Shown: positions 1-8,084 of the stretch, piece by piece
How positions within the stretch are numbered: position 1 is the first letter of the stretch
Layout: each line of letters begins with the position of its first letter
DNA from: Peribacillus deserti
GTDB lineage: Bacteria > Bacillota > Bacilli > Bacillales > DSM-1321
Direction of reading: 5' to 3'
Length of the DNA: 64,000 bases
Assembly: GCF_016909175.1 (NCBI RefSeq)
Contig: NZ_JAFBFI010000001.1
Location: 248,001 to 312,000, forward strand
The notes under the pieces: generated by a model
What the model was told of the DNA's origin: nothing
Seen by the model: the letters and a program-made list of their open reading frames with translations, nothing else
Database searches by the model: none
Position numbers and translations under genes: made by a program

Positions 1-2
1 TC

Positions 3-152
3 AACGTTCTTTTATCACAAATGTTTGGACCTTACGGTGGATATCCAGGGCCGATGTATGCTGCATCTGTTCTGCTTACCATGCCGATCATCATTATTTT
101 CCTGATTTTTTCGAAGAAATTCCAGGAAGGCATGCAGTTTACTCTTAAGTAA
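3..152 (+). CDS. C-terminal end of a CUT1-type sugar ABC transporter permease (partial)
   Basis: Only the last 49 codons are in the window; the frame starts before base 1 and stops at 150-152. The visible peptide has one hydrophobic membrane segment (LLTMPIIIIFLIFSKK) followed by FQEGMQFTLK. That is the usual end of MalG/MsmG-type permeases, a final helix and then a short F-x-x-G-x-x-x-x-x-K cytoplasmic tail. The GH13 gene begins 54 bp further on in the same direction. The fragment is therefore probably the last transporter gene of an operon that imports the oligosaccharide handled by the GH13, DUF1861 and GH130 proteins. Substrate cannot be told from this piece. Confidence 0.75.
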   Translation, partial: NVLLSQMFGPYGGYPGPMYAASVLLTMPIIIIFLIFSKKFQEGMQFTLK

Positions 153-206
153 GGCGAATCTTAACTTGTTTAATTACATCACCATACAGGCAGGAGTTTT
201 AACACG

Positions 207-1799
207 ATGACGAACTGGTGGAAGCAGTCTGTTTTTTATGAAATATATATGCCCAGCTTTAAGGATGGCAATAACGATGGAATCGGTGATTTTTCCGGAA
301 TTGCCTCCAAGCTGGATTATTTAAAAGAACTCGGGGTTGACGGGCTGTGGCTCACACCCTTTTATCCGTCTCCAAAAATCGATAATGGCTACGACATTGC
401 CGATTACTACGATATTGATCCTAATTATGGGACGATGAGCGATTTTGATTCTTTTATTAGTGAAGCACATGCACGGGGCATGAAGGTTATTGTGGATTTG
501 GTACTGAATCATACATCATCAAAGCATCAATGGTTTCAGGAGTCCAGATCCTCCAAAGATAATCCCAAGCGCGACTGGTACATTTGGAGGGATGAGCCGA
601 ACAATTGGGAATCCTTCTTTGGCGGGACAGCCTGGGAGTATGATAAGGCAACTGGCCAGTATTATTATCATGCCTTTGCCAAAGAACAGGTCGATTTAAA
701 TTGGGCGAATCCTGAAGTGAAACGCGCAATGTTTGATGTGATGCAGTTCTGGCTTGATAAGGGAGTAGATGGATTCAGGCTTGATGTGATCAACTTCCTA
801 AAGGTAAATAATACGTTTAAAGATAATCCACATGATGCAGAAAAAAATGAACAACTGCATCTGTATGACAAAGACCAGGAGGGCATCCTGGAAGTTATTG
901 AGGAGATTTCGGCTTTTGTTCATGAATATCCGGGAGCATTCCTTGTCGGTGAAGTTGGCTCAGAAGATCTGGATATCTTAACGCAGTATTCTGGCCTTGA
1001 TAAATTAGATGTGGTGTTTAATTTCAATATAGGAAGTATCCCTAAGTTCGACCTAGATAAGCTTTATGATCAGCTGGCAGAGACGGATAAGATATACGAT
1101 TCTGTACAAGTTCCAACGTTGTTTTTTTCAAGCCATGACATGCCGCGCTTTATCTCAAGATTTGGTGGCAGCAAGGAACGGGCAAAGCTGATAGCTGCGC
1201 TCATGCTTACTGCAAAAGGTGTTCCGTTCATCTATTTTGGCGATGAAATCGGCATGAGTGATTGGGTGACAAATGATATTTCCAAAATGAAGGATGTTCA
1301 AGGTGTTATGGCCTATCAATCAGCGATCGAATCGGGCAGTTCCCAAAAGGAAGCGTTAAAGGCAGCTAATGTGAAATGCCGTGATAAGTCGCGAACTCCG
1401 ATGCAATGGAATTCAAATGAGCATGCTGGATTCTCAGAACACACACCATGGATTACGGTACCGGATGAAACATCCATTATCAATGTTGAAGACCAGACAA
1501 ACGATCCTGATTCTCTGCTTTCATTTTATAAAAATCTTTTAAAACTGCGAAAACAACATTCGGCGCTGCAAACAGGTGATTATGAGTTTTTCCAAAAAGA
1601 AGAGGATTTTGTGTATTTCGTAAGAAGCAATGATTCAGAAAAAATATTAGTCGCCTTGAATTTTGGAGAGAAGCCGAAAAGTGTGGATTTAGCGGATTAT
1701 GAACTGTTGTTTTCCACCCATAGGGAACGGGTTAGAACTGGCGAATCCATAACAATCCTACCCAATGAGGCAATGATTCTAAAGGGGGATAAAAAATGA
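207..1799 (+). CDS. GH13 alpha-glucosidase / oligo-1,6-glucosidase-like glycosidase
   Basis: Cytoplasmic alpha-amylase-superfamily enzyme of 530 residues with no signal peptide, the normal length for GH13 exo-glucosidases. The four conserved regions are visible: DLVLNH near residue 97-102, GFRLDV with the nucleophile Asp193, FLVGEV with the acid/base Glu249, and SHDMPR with Asp311. The usual Asn before the last His-Asp is Ser here. The QPDVDLNW-type loop is present as QVDLNWANP. The start ATG follows GCAGGAG. The stop overlaps the next gene's ATG by 4 bp, so translation is probably coupled to the DUF1861 gene and then GH130. Family knowledge predicts retaining hydrolysis or transfer on a short alpha-glucoside. 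The GH130 neighbour suggests a mixed glucose/mannose oligosaccharide, but that is inference. Family sure, exact substrate unknown. Confidence 0.85.
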   Translation: MTNWWKQSVFYEIYMPSFKDGNNDGIGDFSGIASKLDYLKELGVDGLWLTPFYPSPKIDNGYDIADYYDIDPNYGTMSDFDSFISEAHARGMKVIVDLVLNHTSSKHQWFQESRSSKDNPKRDWYIWRDEPNNWESFFGGTAWEYDKATGQYYYHAFAKEQVDLNWANPEVKRAMFDVMQFWLDKGVDGFRLDVINFLKVNNTFKDNPHDAEKNEQLHLYDKDQEGILEVIEEISAFVHEYPGAFLVGEVGSEDLDILTQYSGLDKLDVVFNFNIGSIPKFDLDKLYDQLAETDKIYDSVQVPTLFFSSHDMPRFISRFGGSKERAKLIAALMLTAKGVPFIYFGDEIGMSDWVTNDISKMKDVQGVMAYQSAIESGSSQKEALKAANVKCRDKSRTPMQWNSNEHAGFSEHTPWITVPDETSIINVEDQTNDPDSLLSFYKNLLKLRKQHSALQTGDYEFFQKEEDFVYFVRSNDSEKILVALNFGEKPKSVDLADYELLFSTHRERVRTGESITILPNEAMILKGDKK

Positions 1800-2755
1800 G
1801 AAGATTAACCAAAGGTGACGTGAAAACCTGTGAAGCGCTTTTAGAGGAGTTCACATCGCAGGCACAGCCGAGACAGGCCGAAAAAATCGTGTTCACTGGG
1901 ATCGGCGAAAATGATGTGTATAACATTACAGCTCCTTTTGCTGATGAAGGGGAGCTTGTGATCGCAGGGCGTGTGGAATCGCGCGACAGTGAGCATTCCA
2001 ATGTGTATTTTTTTGTGCAGCGGAATGGAGAATGGATACCTAGAGAAAACGCTCCAGTTTTAGAGCTTCAGGATCCGTTTTTTACAAGAGTTAAGGGAGA
2101 GCTTGTGCTTGGAGGAGTACAAATCTTTCCTCATCCGACGACTGAGGGAGCACTTGGCTGGAGAACGGTGTTTTACAAAGGCGCATCTATTTCTGATTTA
2201 AAGGAATTTGCTAAAGGGCCGGATGGAATGAAGGATCTCCGTTTAGTGGAGCTTGCAGATGGCGGGATAGGCGTGTTCACTAGGCCTCAGGGTGAAAAGG
2301 GAGGCAGAGGTAAAATTGGCTATACCCGTATTGCTTCATTAGAAGAGCTTACTATAGACATCATTAATGAAGCTCCTCTGCTTGAGGGACAGTTTATAGA
2401 AGAACAATGGGGCGGAGCGAATGAGCTGCACGTATTATCCAATGACTTGATTGGGGTTTTAGGCCATATTGCTTCCTTCGATACAGAAGGGAACCGACAT
2501 TATTATCCAATGATTTTTGCCTTGAATCCGGAAACAGCAGATATATCAGACATCCAGCTTATAGCGGTTAGAAGCAATTTCTTGCCGGGGCCGTCTAAAC
2601 GTCCCGATTTGATTGATGTAGTATTCAGCGGCGGTTTAGTCCGGAAACCCGATGGAATGGCAGAGCTTTACGCCGGCATTAGTGATGCAGAAGCGCAAAA
2701 GATAACCATAGAAGATCCTTTCTTACAATATGAACAAGCAACAAAAAATAATTAA
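1796..2755 (+). CDS. DUF1861 family protein, probable beta-propeller carbohydrate-active protein
   Basis: Predicted 319-residue cytoplasmic protein without signal or membrane segments. I recognise the DUF1861 family by the opening KIVFTGIGENDVYNITAPF, the motif ELVIAGRVESRDSE and the C-terminal FSGGLVRKPDG...LYAGISDAEAQ. The alternation of short strands suggests a five-bladed propeller like that of the neighbouring GH130 enzyme. Members are often encoded beside glycoside phosphorylases. The start overlaps the GH13 stop (ATGA) behind AAGGGGGA, and the GH130 gene starts 18 bp after its stop, so the three are one transcription unit. A role as a second phosphorylase, hydrolase or sugar-binding partner is inference. 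Confidence 0.75.
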   Translation: MRRLTKGDVKTCEALLEEFTSQAQPRQAEKIVFTGIGENDVYNITAPFADEGELVIAGRVESRDSEHSNVYFFVQRNGEWIPRENAPVLELQDPFFTRVKGELVLGGVQIFPHPTTEGALGWRTVFYKGASISDLKEFAKGPDGMKDLRLVELADGGIGVFTRPQGEKGGRGKIGYTRIASLEELTIDIINEAPLLEGQFIEEQWGGANELHVLSNDLIGVLGHIASFDTEGNRHYYPMIFALNPETADISDIQLIAVRSNFLPGPSKRPDLIDVVFSGGLVRKPDGMAELYAGISDAEAQKITIEDPFLQYEQATKNN

Positions 2756-2773
2756 ATAAAAGGAGAATCAACC

Positions 2774-3838
2774 ATGAATGTATATAGATATGAAGAAAAT
2801 CCGCTGGTAACACCGGCAGATGTAAAGCCTCACCGTGAAGACTTTGAAGTGATTGGAGCCTTCAATGCAGGAGTAACAACGTTCAACGATGAAATTATTA
2901 TGCTTCTTCGTGTTGCGGAGCGTCCAATCAGCGAGGATCCAGATATAGTCAAGGCACCTGTTTATAATCCTGAAACCAGAGAACTAGAGATTTTAGAATT
3001 CCATTTAGATGATCCGAAATATAATTTCTCAGATCCACGCTTCTTTGCAGAAGTTGGCGACTCTCAAAGCTTCAAATATTTAACTTCTTTATCCTACTTA
3101 AGAATTGCCCGAAGTAAGGACGGCCACCGTTTTACTATTGATGAAAAGCCTTTTGTTTATCCTTCGAATGAGTTAGAAACGTTCGGAATTGAAGATCCGC
3201 GCATCACCAAAATAGAGGATACATATTACATCTACTTTAGTGCTGTATCATCGGTGGGGGTTGGTGAATCTTTGGTATCCACAAAGGACTTTATCAACAT
3301 TGAACACCACGGAATGATTTTTGCACCTGAAAATAAGGATGTCCTCATCTTCCCGGAAAAAATAAACGGAAAATATTATGCCCTGCACCGCCCTGTTCCG
3401 AAAAGTGTAGGCAGGCCCGAGATGTGGATTGCTGAATCTACTAATCTTATACATTGGGGAAATCACAAATATCTATTGGGACTGCGTGAAAATATGTGGG
3501 ATAACGGCCGCATGGGCGGCGGGGCTGTTCCAATCAAAACTGAGAAAGGATGGCTTGAACTCTACCACGGTGCCTCCAAAGAAGACCGCTACTGCATGGG
3601 GGCAGTACTGCTGGATTTAGAGGATCCATCTAAGGTTATTGCCCGTTCAGACAAACCAATATTAGAGCCTGAGGCTGATTATGAGGTAGAGGGCTTCTTC
3701 GGTAATGTCGTGTTTTCATGCGGCGCCATTGTAGAAGGTGATGTGGTCAAAATGTACTATGGTGTTGCCGATACTTCCATGGCCTGTGCTGAGCTAAGCC
3801 TGCAGGAAATACTAGATTCATTGACCTATGTAAAATAA
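2774..3838 (+). CDS. GH130 mannoside phosphorylase/hydrolase family protein
   Basis: A 354-residue cytoplasmic five-bladed beta-propeller enzyme of GH130. The family includes phosphorylases of beta-1,4- and beta-1,2-mannosides and some mannosidases. The signature GIEDPRI puts the proposed catalytic Asp at residue 141. Further family blocks are LLRVAER near 45, YYALHRP and WDNGRMGGGAVPI near 240, and EGFFGNVVFSCG close to the end. Phosphorylase members carry basic phosphate-binding residues such as the Arg/His in LHRP and WDNGRMG; both are present, which favours phosphorolysis over hydrolysis. The start follows AAGGAG. The gene ends the operon and is followed by a strong terminator. The linkage acted on is not determined by sequence alone. 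Confidence 0.88.
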   Translation: MNVYRYEENPLVTPADVKPHREDFEVIGAFNAGVTTFNDEIIMLLRVAERPISEDPDIVKAPVYNPETRELEILEFHLDDPKYNFSDPRFFAEVGDSQSFKYLTSLSYLRIARSKDGHRFTIDEKPFVYPSNELETFGIEDPRITKIEDTYYIYFSAVSSVGVGESLVSTKDFINIEHHGMIFAPENKDVLIFPEKINGKYYALHRPVPKSVGRPEMWIAESTNLIHWGNHKYLLGLRENMWDNGRMGGGAVPIKTEKGWLELYHGASKEDRYCMGAVLLDLEDPSKVIARSDKPILEPEADYEVEGFFGNVVFSCGAIVEGDVVKMYYGVADTSMACAELSLQEILDSLTYVK

Positions 3839-3855
3839 TTTTCCAAAACTTGATC

Positions 3856-3886
3856 AGGGTGACTCAGTGAGTCACCCTCCTTTTTC
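3856..3886 (+). terminator. Rho-independent terminator after the GH130 gene
   Basis: Perfect 10-bp arms AGGGTGACTC / GAGTCACCCT around a 3-base loop, followed by CCTTTTT. It closes the GH13-DUF1861-GH130 operon. Confidence 0.9.
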
Positions 3887-4103
3887 TGTCATCAAGGAAA
3901 TTAGTAATAAGGGACGGTTTATTGAAACTGAAGGAAAATTGGAAAATTCGTCAATTCAAGTGGTGGATGTTTTTTCATTTCATACAGGTTCACGATTTGG
4001 ACCCCTGAAGCTATGGCTGATTATCCTGACCTGAGAGTTACAAAAGCAATCATAACCATTTAATTGCAGATATGTGCTTGGTTATGCAAAAGGAGAGCAC
4101 AGG

Positions 4104-5336
4104 ATGTTTAGCATTTTTAAATCTTTTTCTACTGAATTAAAGTTTTACTTAATCATGAACACATTTTTTTCGTTCGGGAATGCTCTCTCGGGAGTTTTCT
4201 TAAGTGTATTCCTGTGGAAACTGGATAAATCGTATTCCCTGCTGGCTAATTACAGCCTGTATTGGTCCATTTCCATTATTTTTAGCTTTGGGCTTTGTGC
4301 ATGGCTGGCCCGCAAGACGAGTCCGATGATTACCATGCGCTATGGGTTCGTGAGTTACCTGATTACGTATGTGATTATGCTTAGTTTTCACGAGTCGCTG
4401 GATCAGCATATTATTTTATTGGGTGCAGGCATGGGGCTGTCCATTAGCTTATACAGTGTTGGTATGCACATGGCGATTTTAGATCTAACAACGAATGATA
4501 AACGCGAGCAGTTTCTATATATAGAGGGTATCTTATCAACAATTGGCGGAGTAATAGCACCGCTGTTATCCGGAATATTAATCTCGAATTTTCATGGAAT
4601 GGCCGGATATTATGTCGTGTTTATTGCGACTTGCGTCTTTTTTGTATTGTCCTTTGTATTTTCCTTAAAAGTAAAAGGGAAACATATCCCTGCAAAAAGC
4701 TACTTTTGGGAAGTGATCAAGAATCCCTCACCTGAATGGAAGAAGATGTACGTGATTATGGTCGGGGATGGAATTGTTTCAGGTGTTTATTTTACCTTTC
4801 TGATTTCAATGATCACCTACAAGGTAGCAGGAGGAGAACTGAATCTTGGTATTTATAACACCATAACCCAAATTGTCTCAATCATTGCTTTCGCGATTCT
4901 TGCAAAGTATTCTAAACCTGAGTACCGAATTGCGATATTTGGGATCGGTGCTGTCAGCTTATTACTGAGCTCCGTTTTTCTATCAGTGTATCCTGTTTTA
5001 ATTGGGCTCATTATTTTCGGCTTAATGGAACCGATCGCTAGTAATATGATTATAACGACCATGAATGCAATGATTTATGCATCGATTGAAAAGGACCCTC
5101 AGTATAAGGAAAAACGGTTGGACTACATCATTATCCGAGAAATACCTCTGGGTCTGGGAAGAATTCTGGGTGTTGTTTTATTTTTATGGATGAGAAAATA
5201 TTTTGATTTCGATCAGCTTTTACCAGTTTCGTTTAGCTTGTTTCCTATTGTTTTTGTGCTGATGGTTCCATTATTGTTTATCGTGTGGAAAAAAAGCGGA
5301 CACATGCATCAAAACGTAAATATACCTAAAGGATAA
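4104..5336 (+). CDS. MFS transporter
   Basis: About 12 hydrophobic segments in 410 residues, the size and layout of a major facilitator permease in the cytoplasmic membrane. A GTG at 4074 would add ten residues but has no ribosome site. I chose ATG 4104 because AAAGGAG lies just before it. The inter-helix loop near residue 65 (WLARKTSPMITMRYG) replaces the classic loop-2 motif, and the C-terminal half has the paired loop EYRIAIFG. It resembles uncharacterised Bacillus MFS proteins of the YqgE/YttB kind rather than sugar symporters. It stands alone between a terminator upstream and a decayed region downstream. Substrate unknown. Confidence 0.8.
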   Translation: MFSIFKSFSTELKFYLIMNTFFSFGNALSGVFLSVFLWKLDKSYSLLANYSLYWSISIIFSFGLCAWLARKTSPMITMRYGFVSYLITYVIMLSFHESLDQHIILLGAGMGLSISLYSVGMHMAILDLTTNDKREQFLYIEGILSTIGGVIAPLLSGILISNFHGMAGYYVVFIATCVFFVLSFVFSLKVKGKHIPAKSYFWEVIKNPSPEWKKMYVIMVGDGIVSGVYFTFLISMITYKVAGGELNLGIYNTITQIVSIIAFAILAKYSKPEYRIAIFGIGAVSLLLSSVFLSVYPVLIGLIIFGLMEPIASNMIITTMNAMIYASIEKDPQYKEKRLDYIIIREIPLGLGRILGVVLFLWMRKYFDFDQLLPVSFSLFPIVFVLMVPLLFIVWKKSGHMHQNVNIPKG

Positions 5337-5410
5337 GTCTAACGACTGAAGGAACCTTGTTGTACAGATTTAGAGAACGAATATGTCTTGAACAAATTCC
5401 GATAATTTCT

Positions 5411-5790
5411 TTAGAAGAAATACATGGTAAGGACGAGTGTCAATATGGAAAATATAGGGATGTGAGTGGTCCCGAAGACGGGTGGGGAATATAAAAGCTT
5501 TTCTCCATATAAATGAAATTCCGTCACATCTTTTACATCACTTAAGGGTTTTCCGCCTGGAAGACACGTTATATGATAAGTGCCTTCACCTACTTTCCCA
5601 CAATAGGGCGATACTTTTTCATTCGCACAAGACATTTTAATCCCAGCTGAGTCATTAAGCGACGGCTTGGTTTATGATTCAATAAAAGACTTTTTTGCAT
5701 GAACAGTGCTATTTTAGTATCCAAATTATATTTAGTGTTCAAAACTGCACCCCAATGGTTAGCTATGGGTCTCGATTGGGGTGAGTTCAT
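5411..5790 (-). pseudogene. Degraded IS3-family (IS150-type) transposase remnant
   Basis: Two adjacent minus-strand fragments in different frames read as parts of an IS3-group OrfB. The first (about 5590-5720) gives KPSRRLMTQLGLKCLVRMKKYR, matching the HTH_21 region that normally reads NHKTVLRLMNKLGLKCLVR. The second (about 5450-5600) gives KDVTEFHLYGEKL, matching the start of the integrase core (TDVTEFHLFGEKLYLSP) with the first catalytic Asp. The frame breaks at GGGAAAGTAGG near 5590, and both ends are missing. No terminal inverted repeats were found. This is an old scar, not an active element. Confidence 0.75.
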
Positions 5791-5857
5791 ATTAATATCC
5801 TTTTGTTCAATTCATTCTTCCGCTATCGTACCCGTTTAGCTGAACAAGAACATCTAT

Positions 5858-6772
5858 TTAATCGAGTTTGAGTGCAAATTTTCTTTGTGTTTTTTCTGAT
5901 TCGTAATCATCTACTATTATTTTAATAATTTTATAAGATTCTTCTGCTATGGCTTTGTTAGAATTTTTATTACCATTGTAGGTTATTAAAGCCTTCCATA
6001 AAGCCCATCCTCTTGCTCTGTTCCAAGTTTCTTCATCCATTTTTAATACACTCTTGAATATCTTTCTACTATTATCATCAAAAAATGTCCATGCCATTGC
6101 AGCATCACAGGAAGGATCTCCTACACCTAATATTCCAAAATCAATAACTGCACAAAGTATTCCATCCTTAACTAATAGATTTCCCGGTGCTATATCGCCA
6201 TGAACCCAAACAGGATTAGAATTCCAATTAGAATCTAATGCCAGTTCCCAAATTTCTTTTAATAAGTGTTCATTAAAAATATCCTTATTATTCTCAATTG
6301 CTTCTCTAGACTCTTCATCGTATATTGACAAAGGTCCACCTCTATAAAAATTATGCTCCCCAGCTAAAGGACCTCCGCTGGCATCAATCGATTGTAATTC
6401 TATTAAAAATATCCCCAAGTCTCGTGCAAATTGATTAATATCATTAATATTTCCAGGAGACACTGTCTCCCCCTCTAACCACTTGTTGATAGACCAAGCC
6501 CATGGATATTCGTCGCTAGGATCACCTTTAGCTAATGGAATGGAAATTGGGAGAGAAAGTTGGTTGGCTAATATTGGCAGCCATTTTTGTTCTTTCTCTA
6601 CTTGAGCAGCATAACATGCAGCGCTCGGTAACCTTACACTCATGTGATCACCTAAATGAAAAGTTCTATTATCATTTCCACTAAATTTTACAGGACTGAT
6701 TTCTAAATCCGCCCATTGTGGAAATTGTTCTTTTATTAATCTAACTACTAAATCAACGTTGATATTTGTCAT
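5858..6772 (-). CDS. APH-family phosphotransferase (aminoglycoside phosphotransferase / choline kinase fold)
   Basis: Predicted 304-residue soluble kinase-like protein. The Brenner-type catalytic loop is VWVHGDIAPGNLLV and the metal-binding DFG-like motif is VIDFGILGVGDPSCD. The N-terminal region has GNDNRTFHLGDHMSVRLP in place of a glycine loop. The family phosphorylates small hydroxylated or aminated molecules, sometimes aminoglycosides. Chromosomal Bacillus homologues such as YcbJ have no proven drug role, so I do not call it a resistance gene. A GTG at 6802 would add ten residues; I start at ATG 6772 because GGAGAGG lies 7 nt before it. It is monocistronic and surrounded by decayed DNA, so it may have arrived by transfer. 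Family confident, substrate unknown. Confidence 0.8.
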   Translation of the reverse strand: MTNINVDLVVRLIKEQFPQWADLEISPVKFSGNDNRTFHLGDHMSVRLPSAACYAAQVEKEQKWLPILANQLSLPISIPLAKGDPSDEYPWAWSINKWLEGETVSPGNINDINQFARDLGIFLIELQSIDASGGPLAGEHNFYRGGPLSIYDEESREAIENNKDIFNEHLLKEIWELALDSNWNSNPVWVHGDIAPGNLLVKDGILCAVIDFGILGVGDPSCDAAMAWTFFDDNSRKIFKSVLKMDEETWNRARGWALWKALITYNGNKNSNKAIAEESYKIIKIIVDDYESEKTQRKFALKLD

Positions 6773-7113
6773 TAAATACCTCTCCAAAATATTATTTGTC
6801 ACCCAAAATTCAAAATTACTGTTTAATCCTTTTGTCTTGTTGACAGCCTTGTGAAGTATCTAGGGCCTGTCGTTTCCTTCCTGTTGCTTTACCCTCCACC
6901 AACCATCCATAGAGCTGCCTTAATTAATATATAAAATTAATAAGATCTTCAACAATCCGGCCCTGTTAATCACTAATTCAGCGCAAAACCTGTGCTGCAC
7001 CCATGAGAATGAAATTTTCAAAGTCGTCAATACTGATTCTTGGTTGAGGGAGGAAGGTAGACAACTATGGTACCTTTCCAGCCCATTTAGGCTGACTCCA
7101 ACGACCACGATGC

Positions 7114-7155
7114 ACCATAGACTGTCTCTCCCTTCAGGGAGAGACAGTCTATGGT
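7114..7155. repeat. Perfect 19-bp inverted repeat with a 4-base loop
   Basis: Arms 7114-7132 and 7137-7155 are perfect reverse complements (beginning ACCATAGACTG) separated by TTCA. There is no T-run on either side, so it is not a typical terminator. It may be the fused ends of a lost element or a very stable hairpin. Confidence 0.85.
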
Positions 7156-7848
7156 AGATTAATATTATTTTATTATTGTACCAGGCCCAAATTTATAAGC
7201 TAAAGATAAAAATTTTTCAGTTCCATTAAAACTGTATTCTATTACAAATTGAAGAACGGGCCCGATAGCCAATCGGATTCAAAAAACATTAGAAGGTGAT
7301 AATTTCAAACTGGGTTCTGTCTTTTGGGACATTTATAGGCTTTTCATCTAACTATGATTCGTGCGATTGCAGAGGATGAAGAAAACCCTGTGAAACTAGT
7401 GAAATTCGTGCGTCGTACCATGAAACAAAAATCGATCTGATGCTTTTCTTCTATTCTATTTCGGGGTAGACACTGGTAAAACGTAAAACCTTAAAGGTGT
7501 GCCTCTTGAGCCTTCAGGAAATTTGCTTTATTTGAAAGTGAAGGCTCCCACAAAACCGTCGGGGAAGGCATTGATATAACACTCAGAATCCAGCAATTAA
7601 TCAAACAGAAAAACCGAGGCCATAAATTGTGGTTTATTCCAACAACGGTTTGTTATACAGAATGAATGCCCCTTTTAGAGAGTCTCTGGGTTTCGCTGGC
7701 AAAAAGGGGGGGATTTTCACTAACAGCTTGATTCAGAGGTTTTCAGGGATGAAGCTTAGTATCCCGTTAGATGAATTAGAGTGGAGACCCGGTATGATTG
7801 TGAGGGGAGTTAAGGAAGTACCCTTTCTTTATAAACATACAATTAAGA

Positions 7849-7873
7849 AGAACACTGCCTTGTGTTCTTTTTG
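7849..7873 (+). terminator. Terminator-like hairpin after a decayed reading frame
   Basis: Arms AGAACAC / GTGTTCT, loop of 6, followed by TTTTTGTTTT. It probably ended the gene whose remains lie at 7629-7845. Confidence 0.6.
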
Positions 7874-8043
7874 TTTTGTTTTCGTTTAGGAAAATAGTGT
7901 AAGAAAAAGTAGACAGATAATTCTGATTGTAATAATCTGTAAGTAAGCTTTTCTTAAAGTGCATTTCATAAGTCTCCTCAGATATACATAAATTTTAGAA
8001 TTATAGTATATACGTTTAAAAGAGGTGAAGGATTTTTACCAGA

Positions 8044-8058
8044 TTGTAAGCGCTTATA
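8044..8058 (+). promoter_or_regulatory. cre-like CcpA site before the glucose-type ABC operon
   Basis: TTGTAAGCGCTTATA fits the catabolite-responsive consensus WTGNAANCGNWWNCA with one mismatch, 27 bp before the binding-protein start. It suggests carbon-catabolite control of this operon by CcpA. No convincing -35/-10 pair could be fixed around it. Confidence 0.65.
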
Positions 8059-8084
8059 TTAGTAAAAAACGGGGGTAATTTAGG

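Larger units (their letters stand above)
6803..8043. other. Decayed intergenic zone, no intact gene
   Basis: About 1.2 kb without a convincing gene. Short open stretches occur (for example 7355-7440, and 7629-7860 ending in SGMKLSIPLDELEWRPGMIVRG) and look like remains of former genes. I could not assign them to a family, and they are broken by stops and lack ribosome sites. The zone also holds the palindrome at 7114-7155 and a terminator-like hairpin at 7849-7873. Together with the IS3 scar and the APH gene it forms a 2.6-kb region of rearranged accessory DNA. Confidence 0.6.

Noticed and set aside
3888-4062. Open stretch reading KGRFIETEGKLENSSIQVVDVFSFHTGSRFGP, then a second frame ending YPDLRVTKAIITI
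   Set aside because: It could be a decayed gene, but there is no start, no ribosome site and no family I recognise.
5858-6772. Named aminoglycoside resistance gene
   Set aside because: Only fold-level motifs are visible; chromosomal APH-like proteins of this kind often have no drug role.
7629-7889. 86-residue plus-strand frame
   Set aside because: No ribosome site, and its end runs through a terminator hairpin; treated as the remains of an unknown gene, not a CDS.
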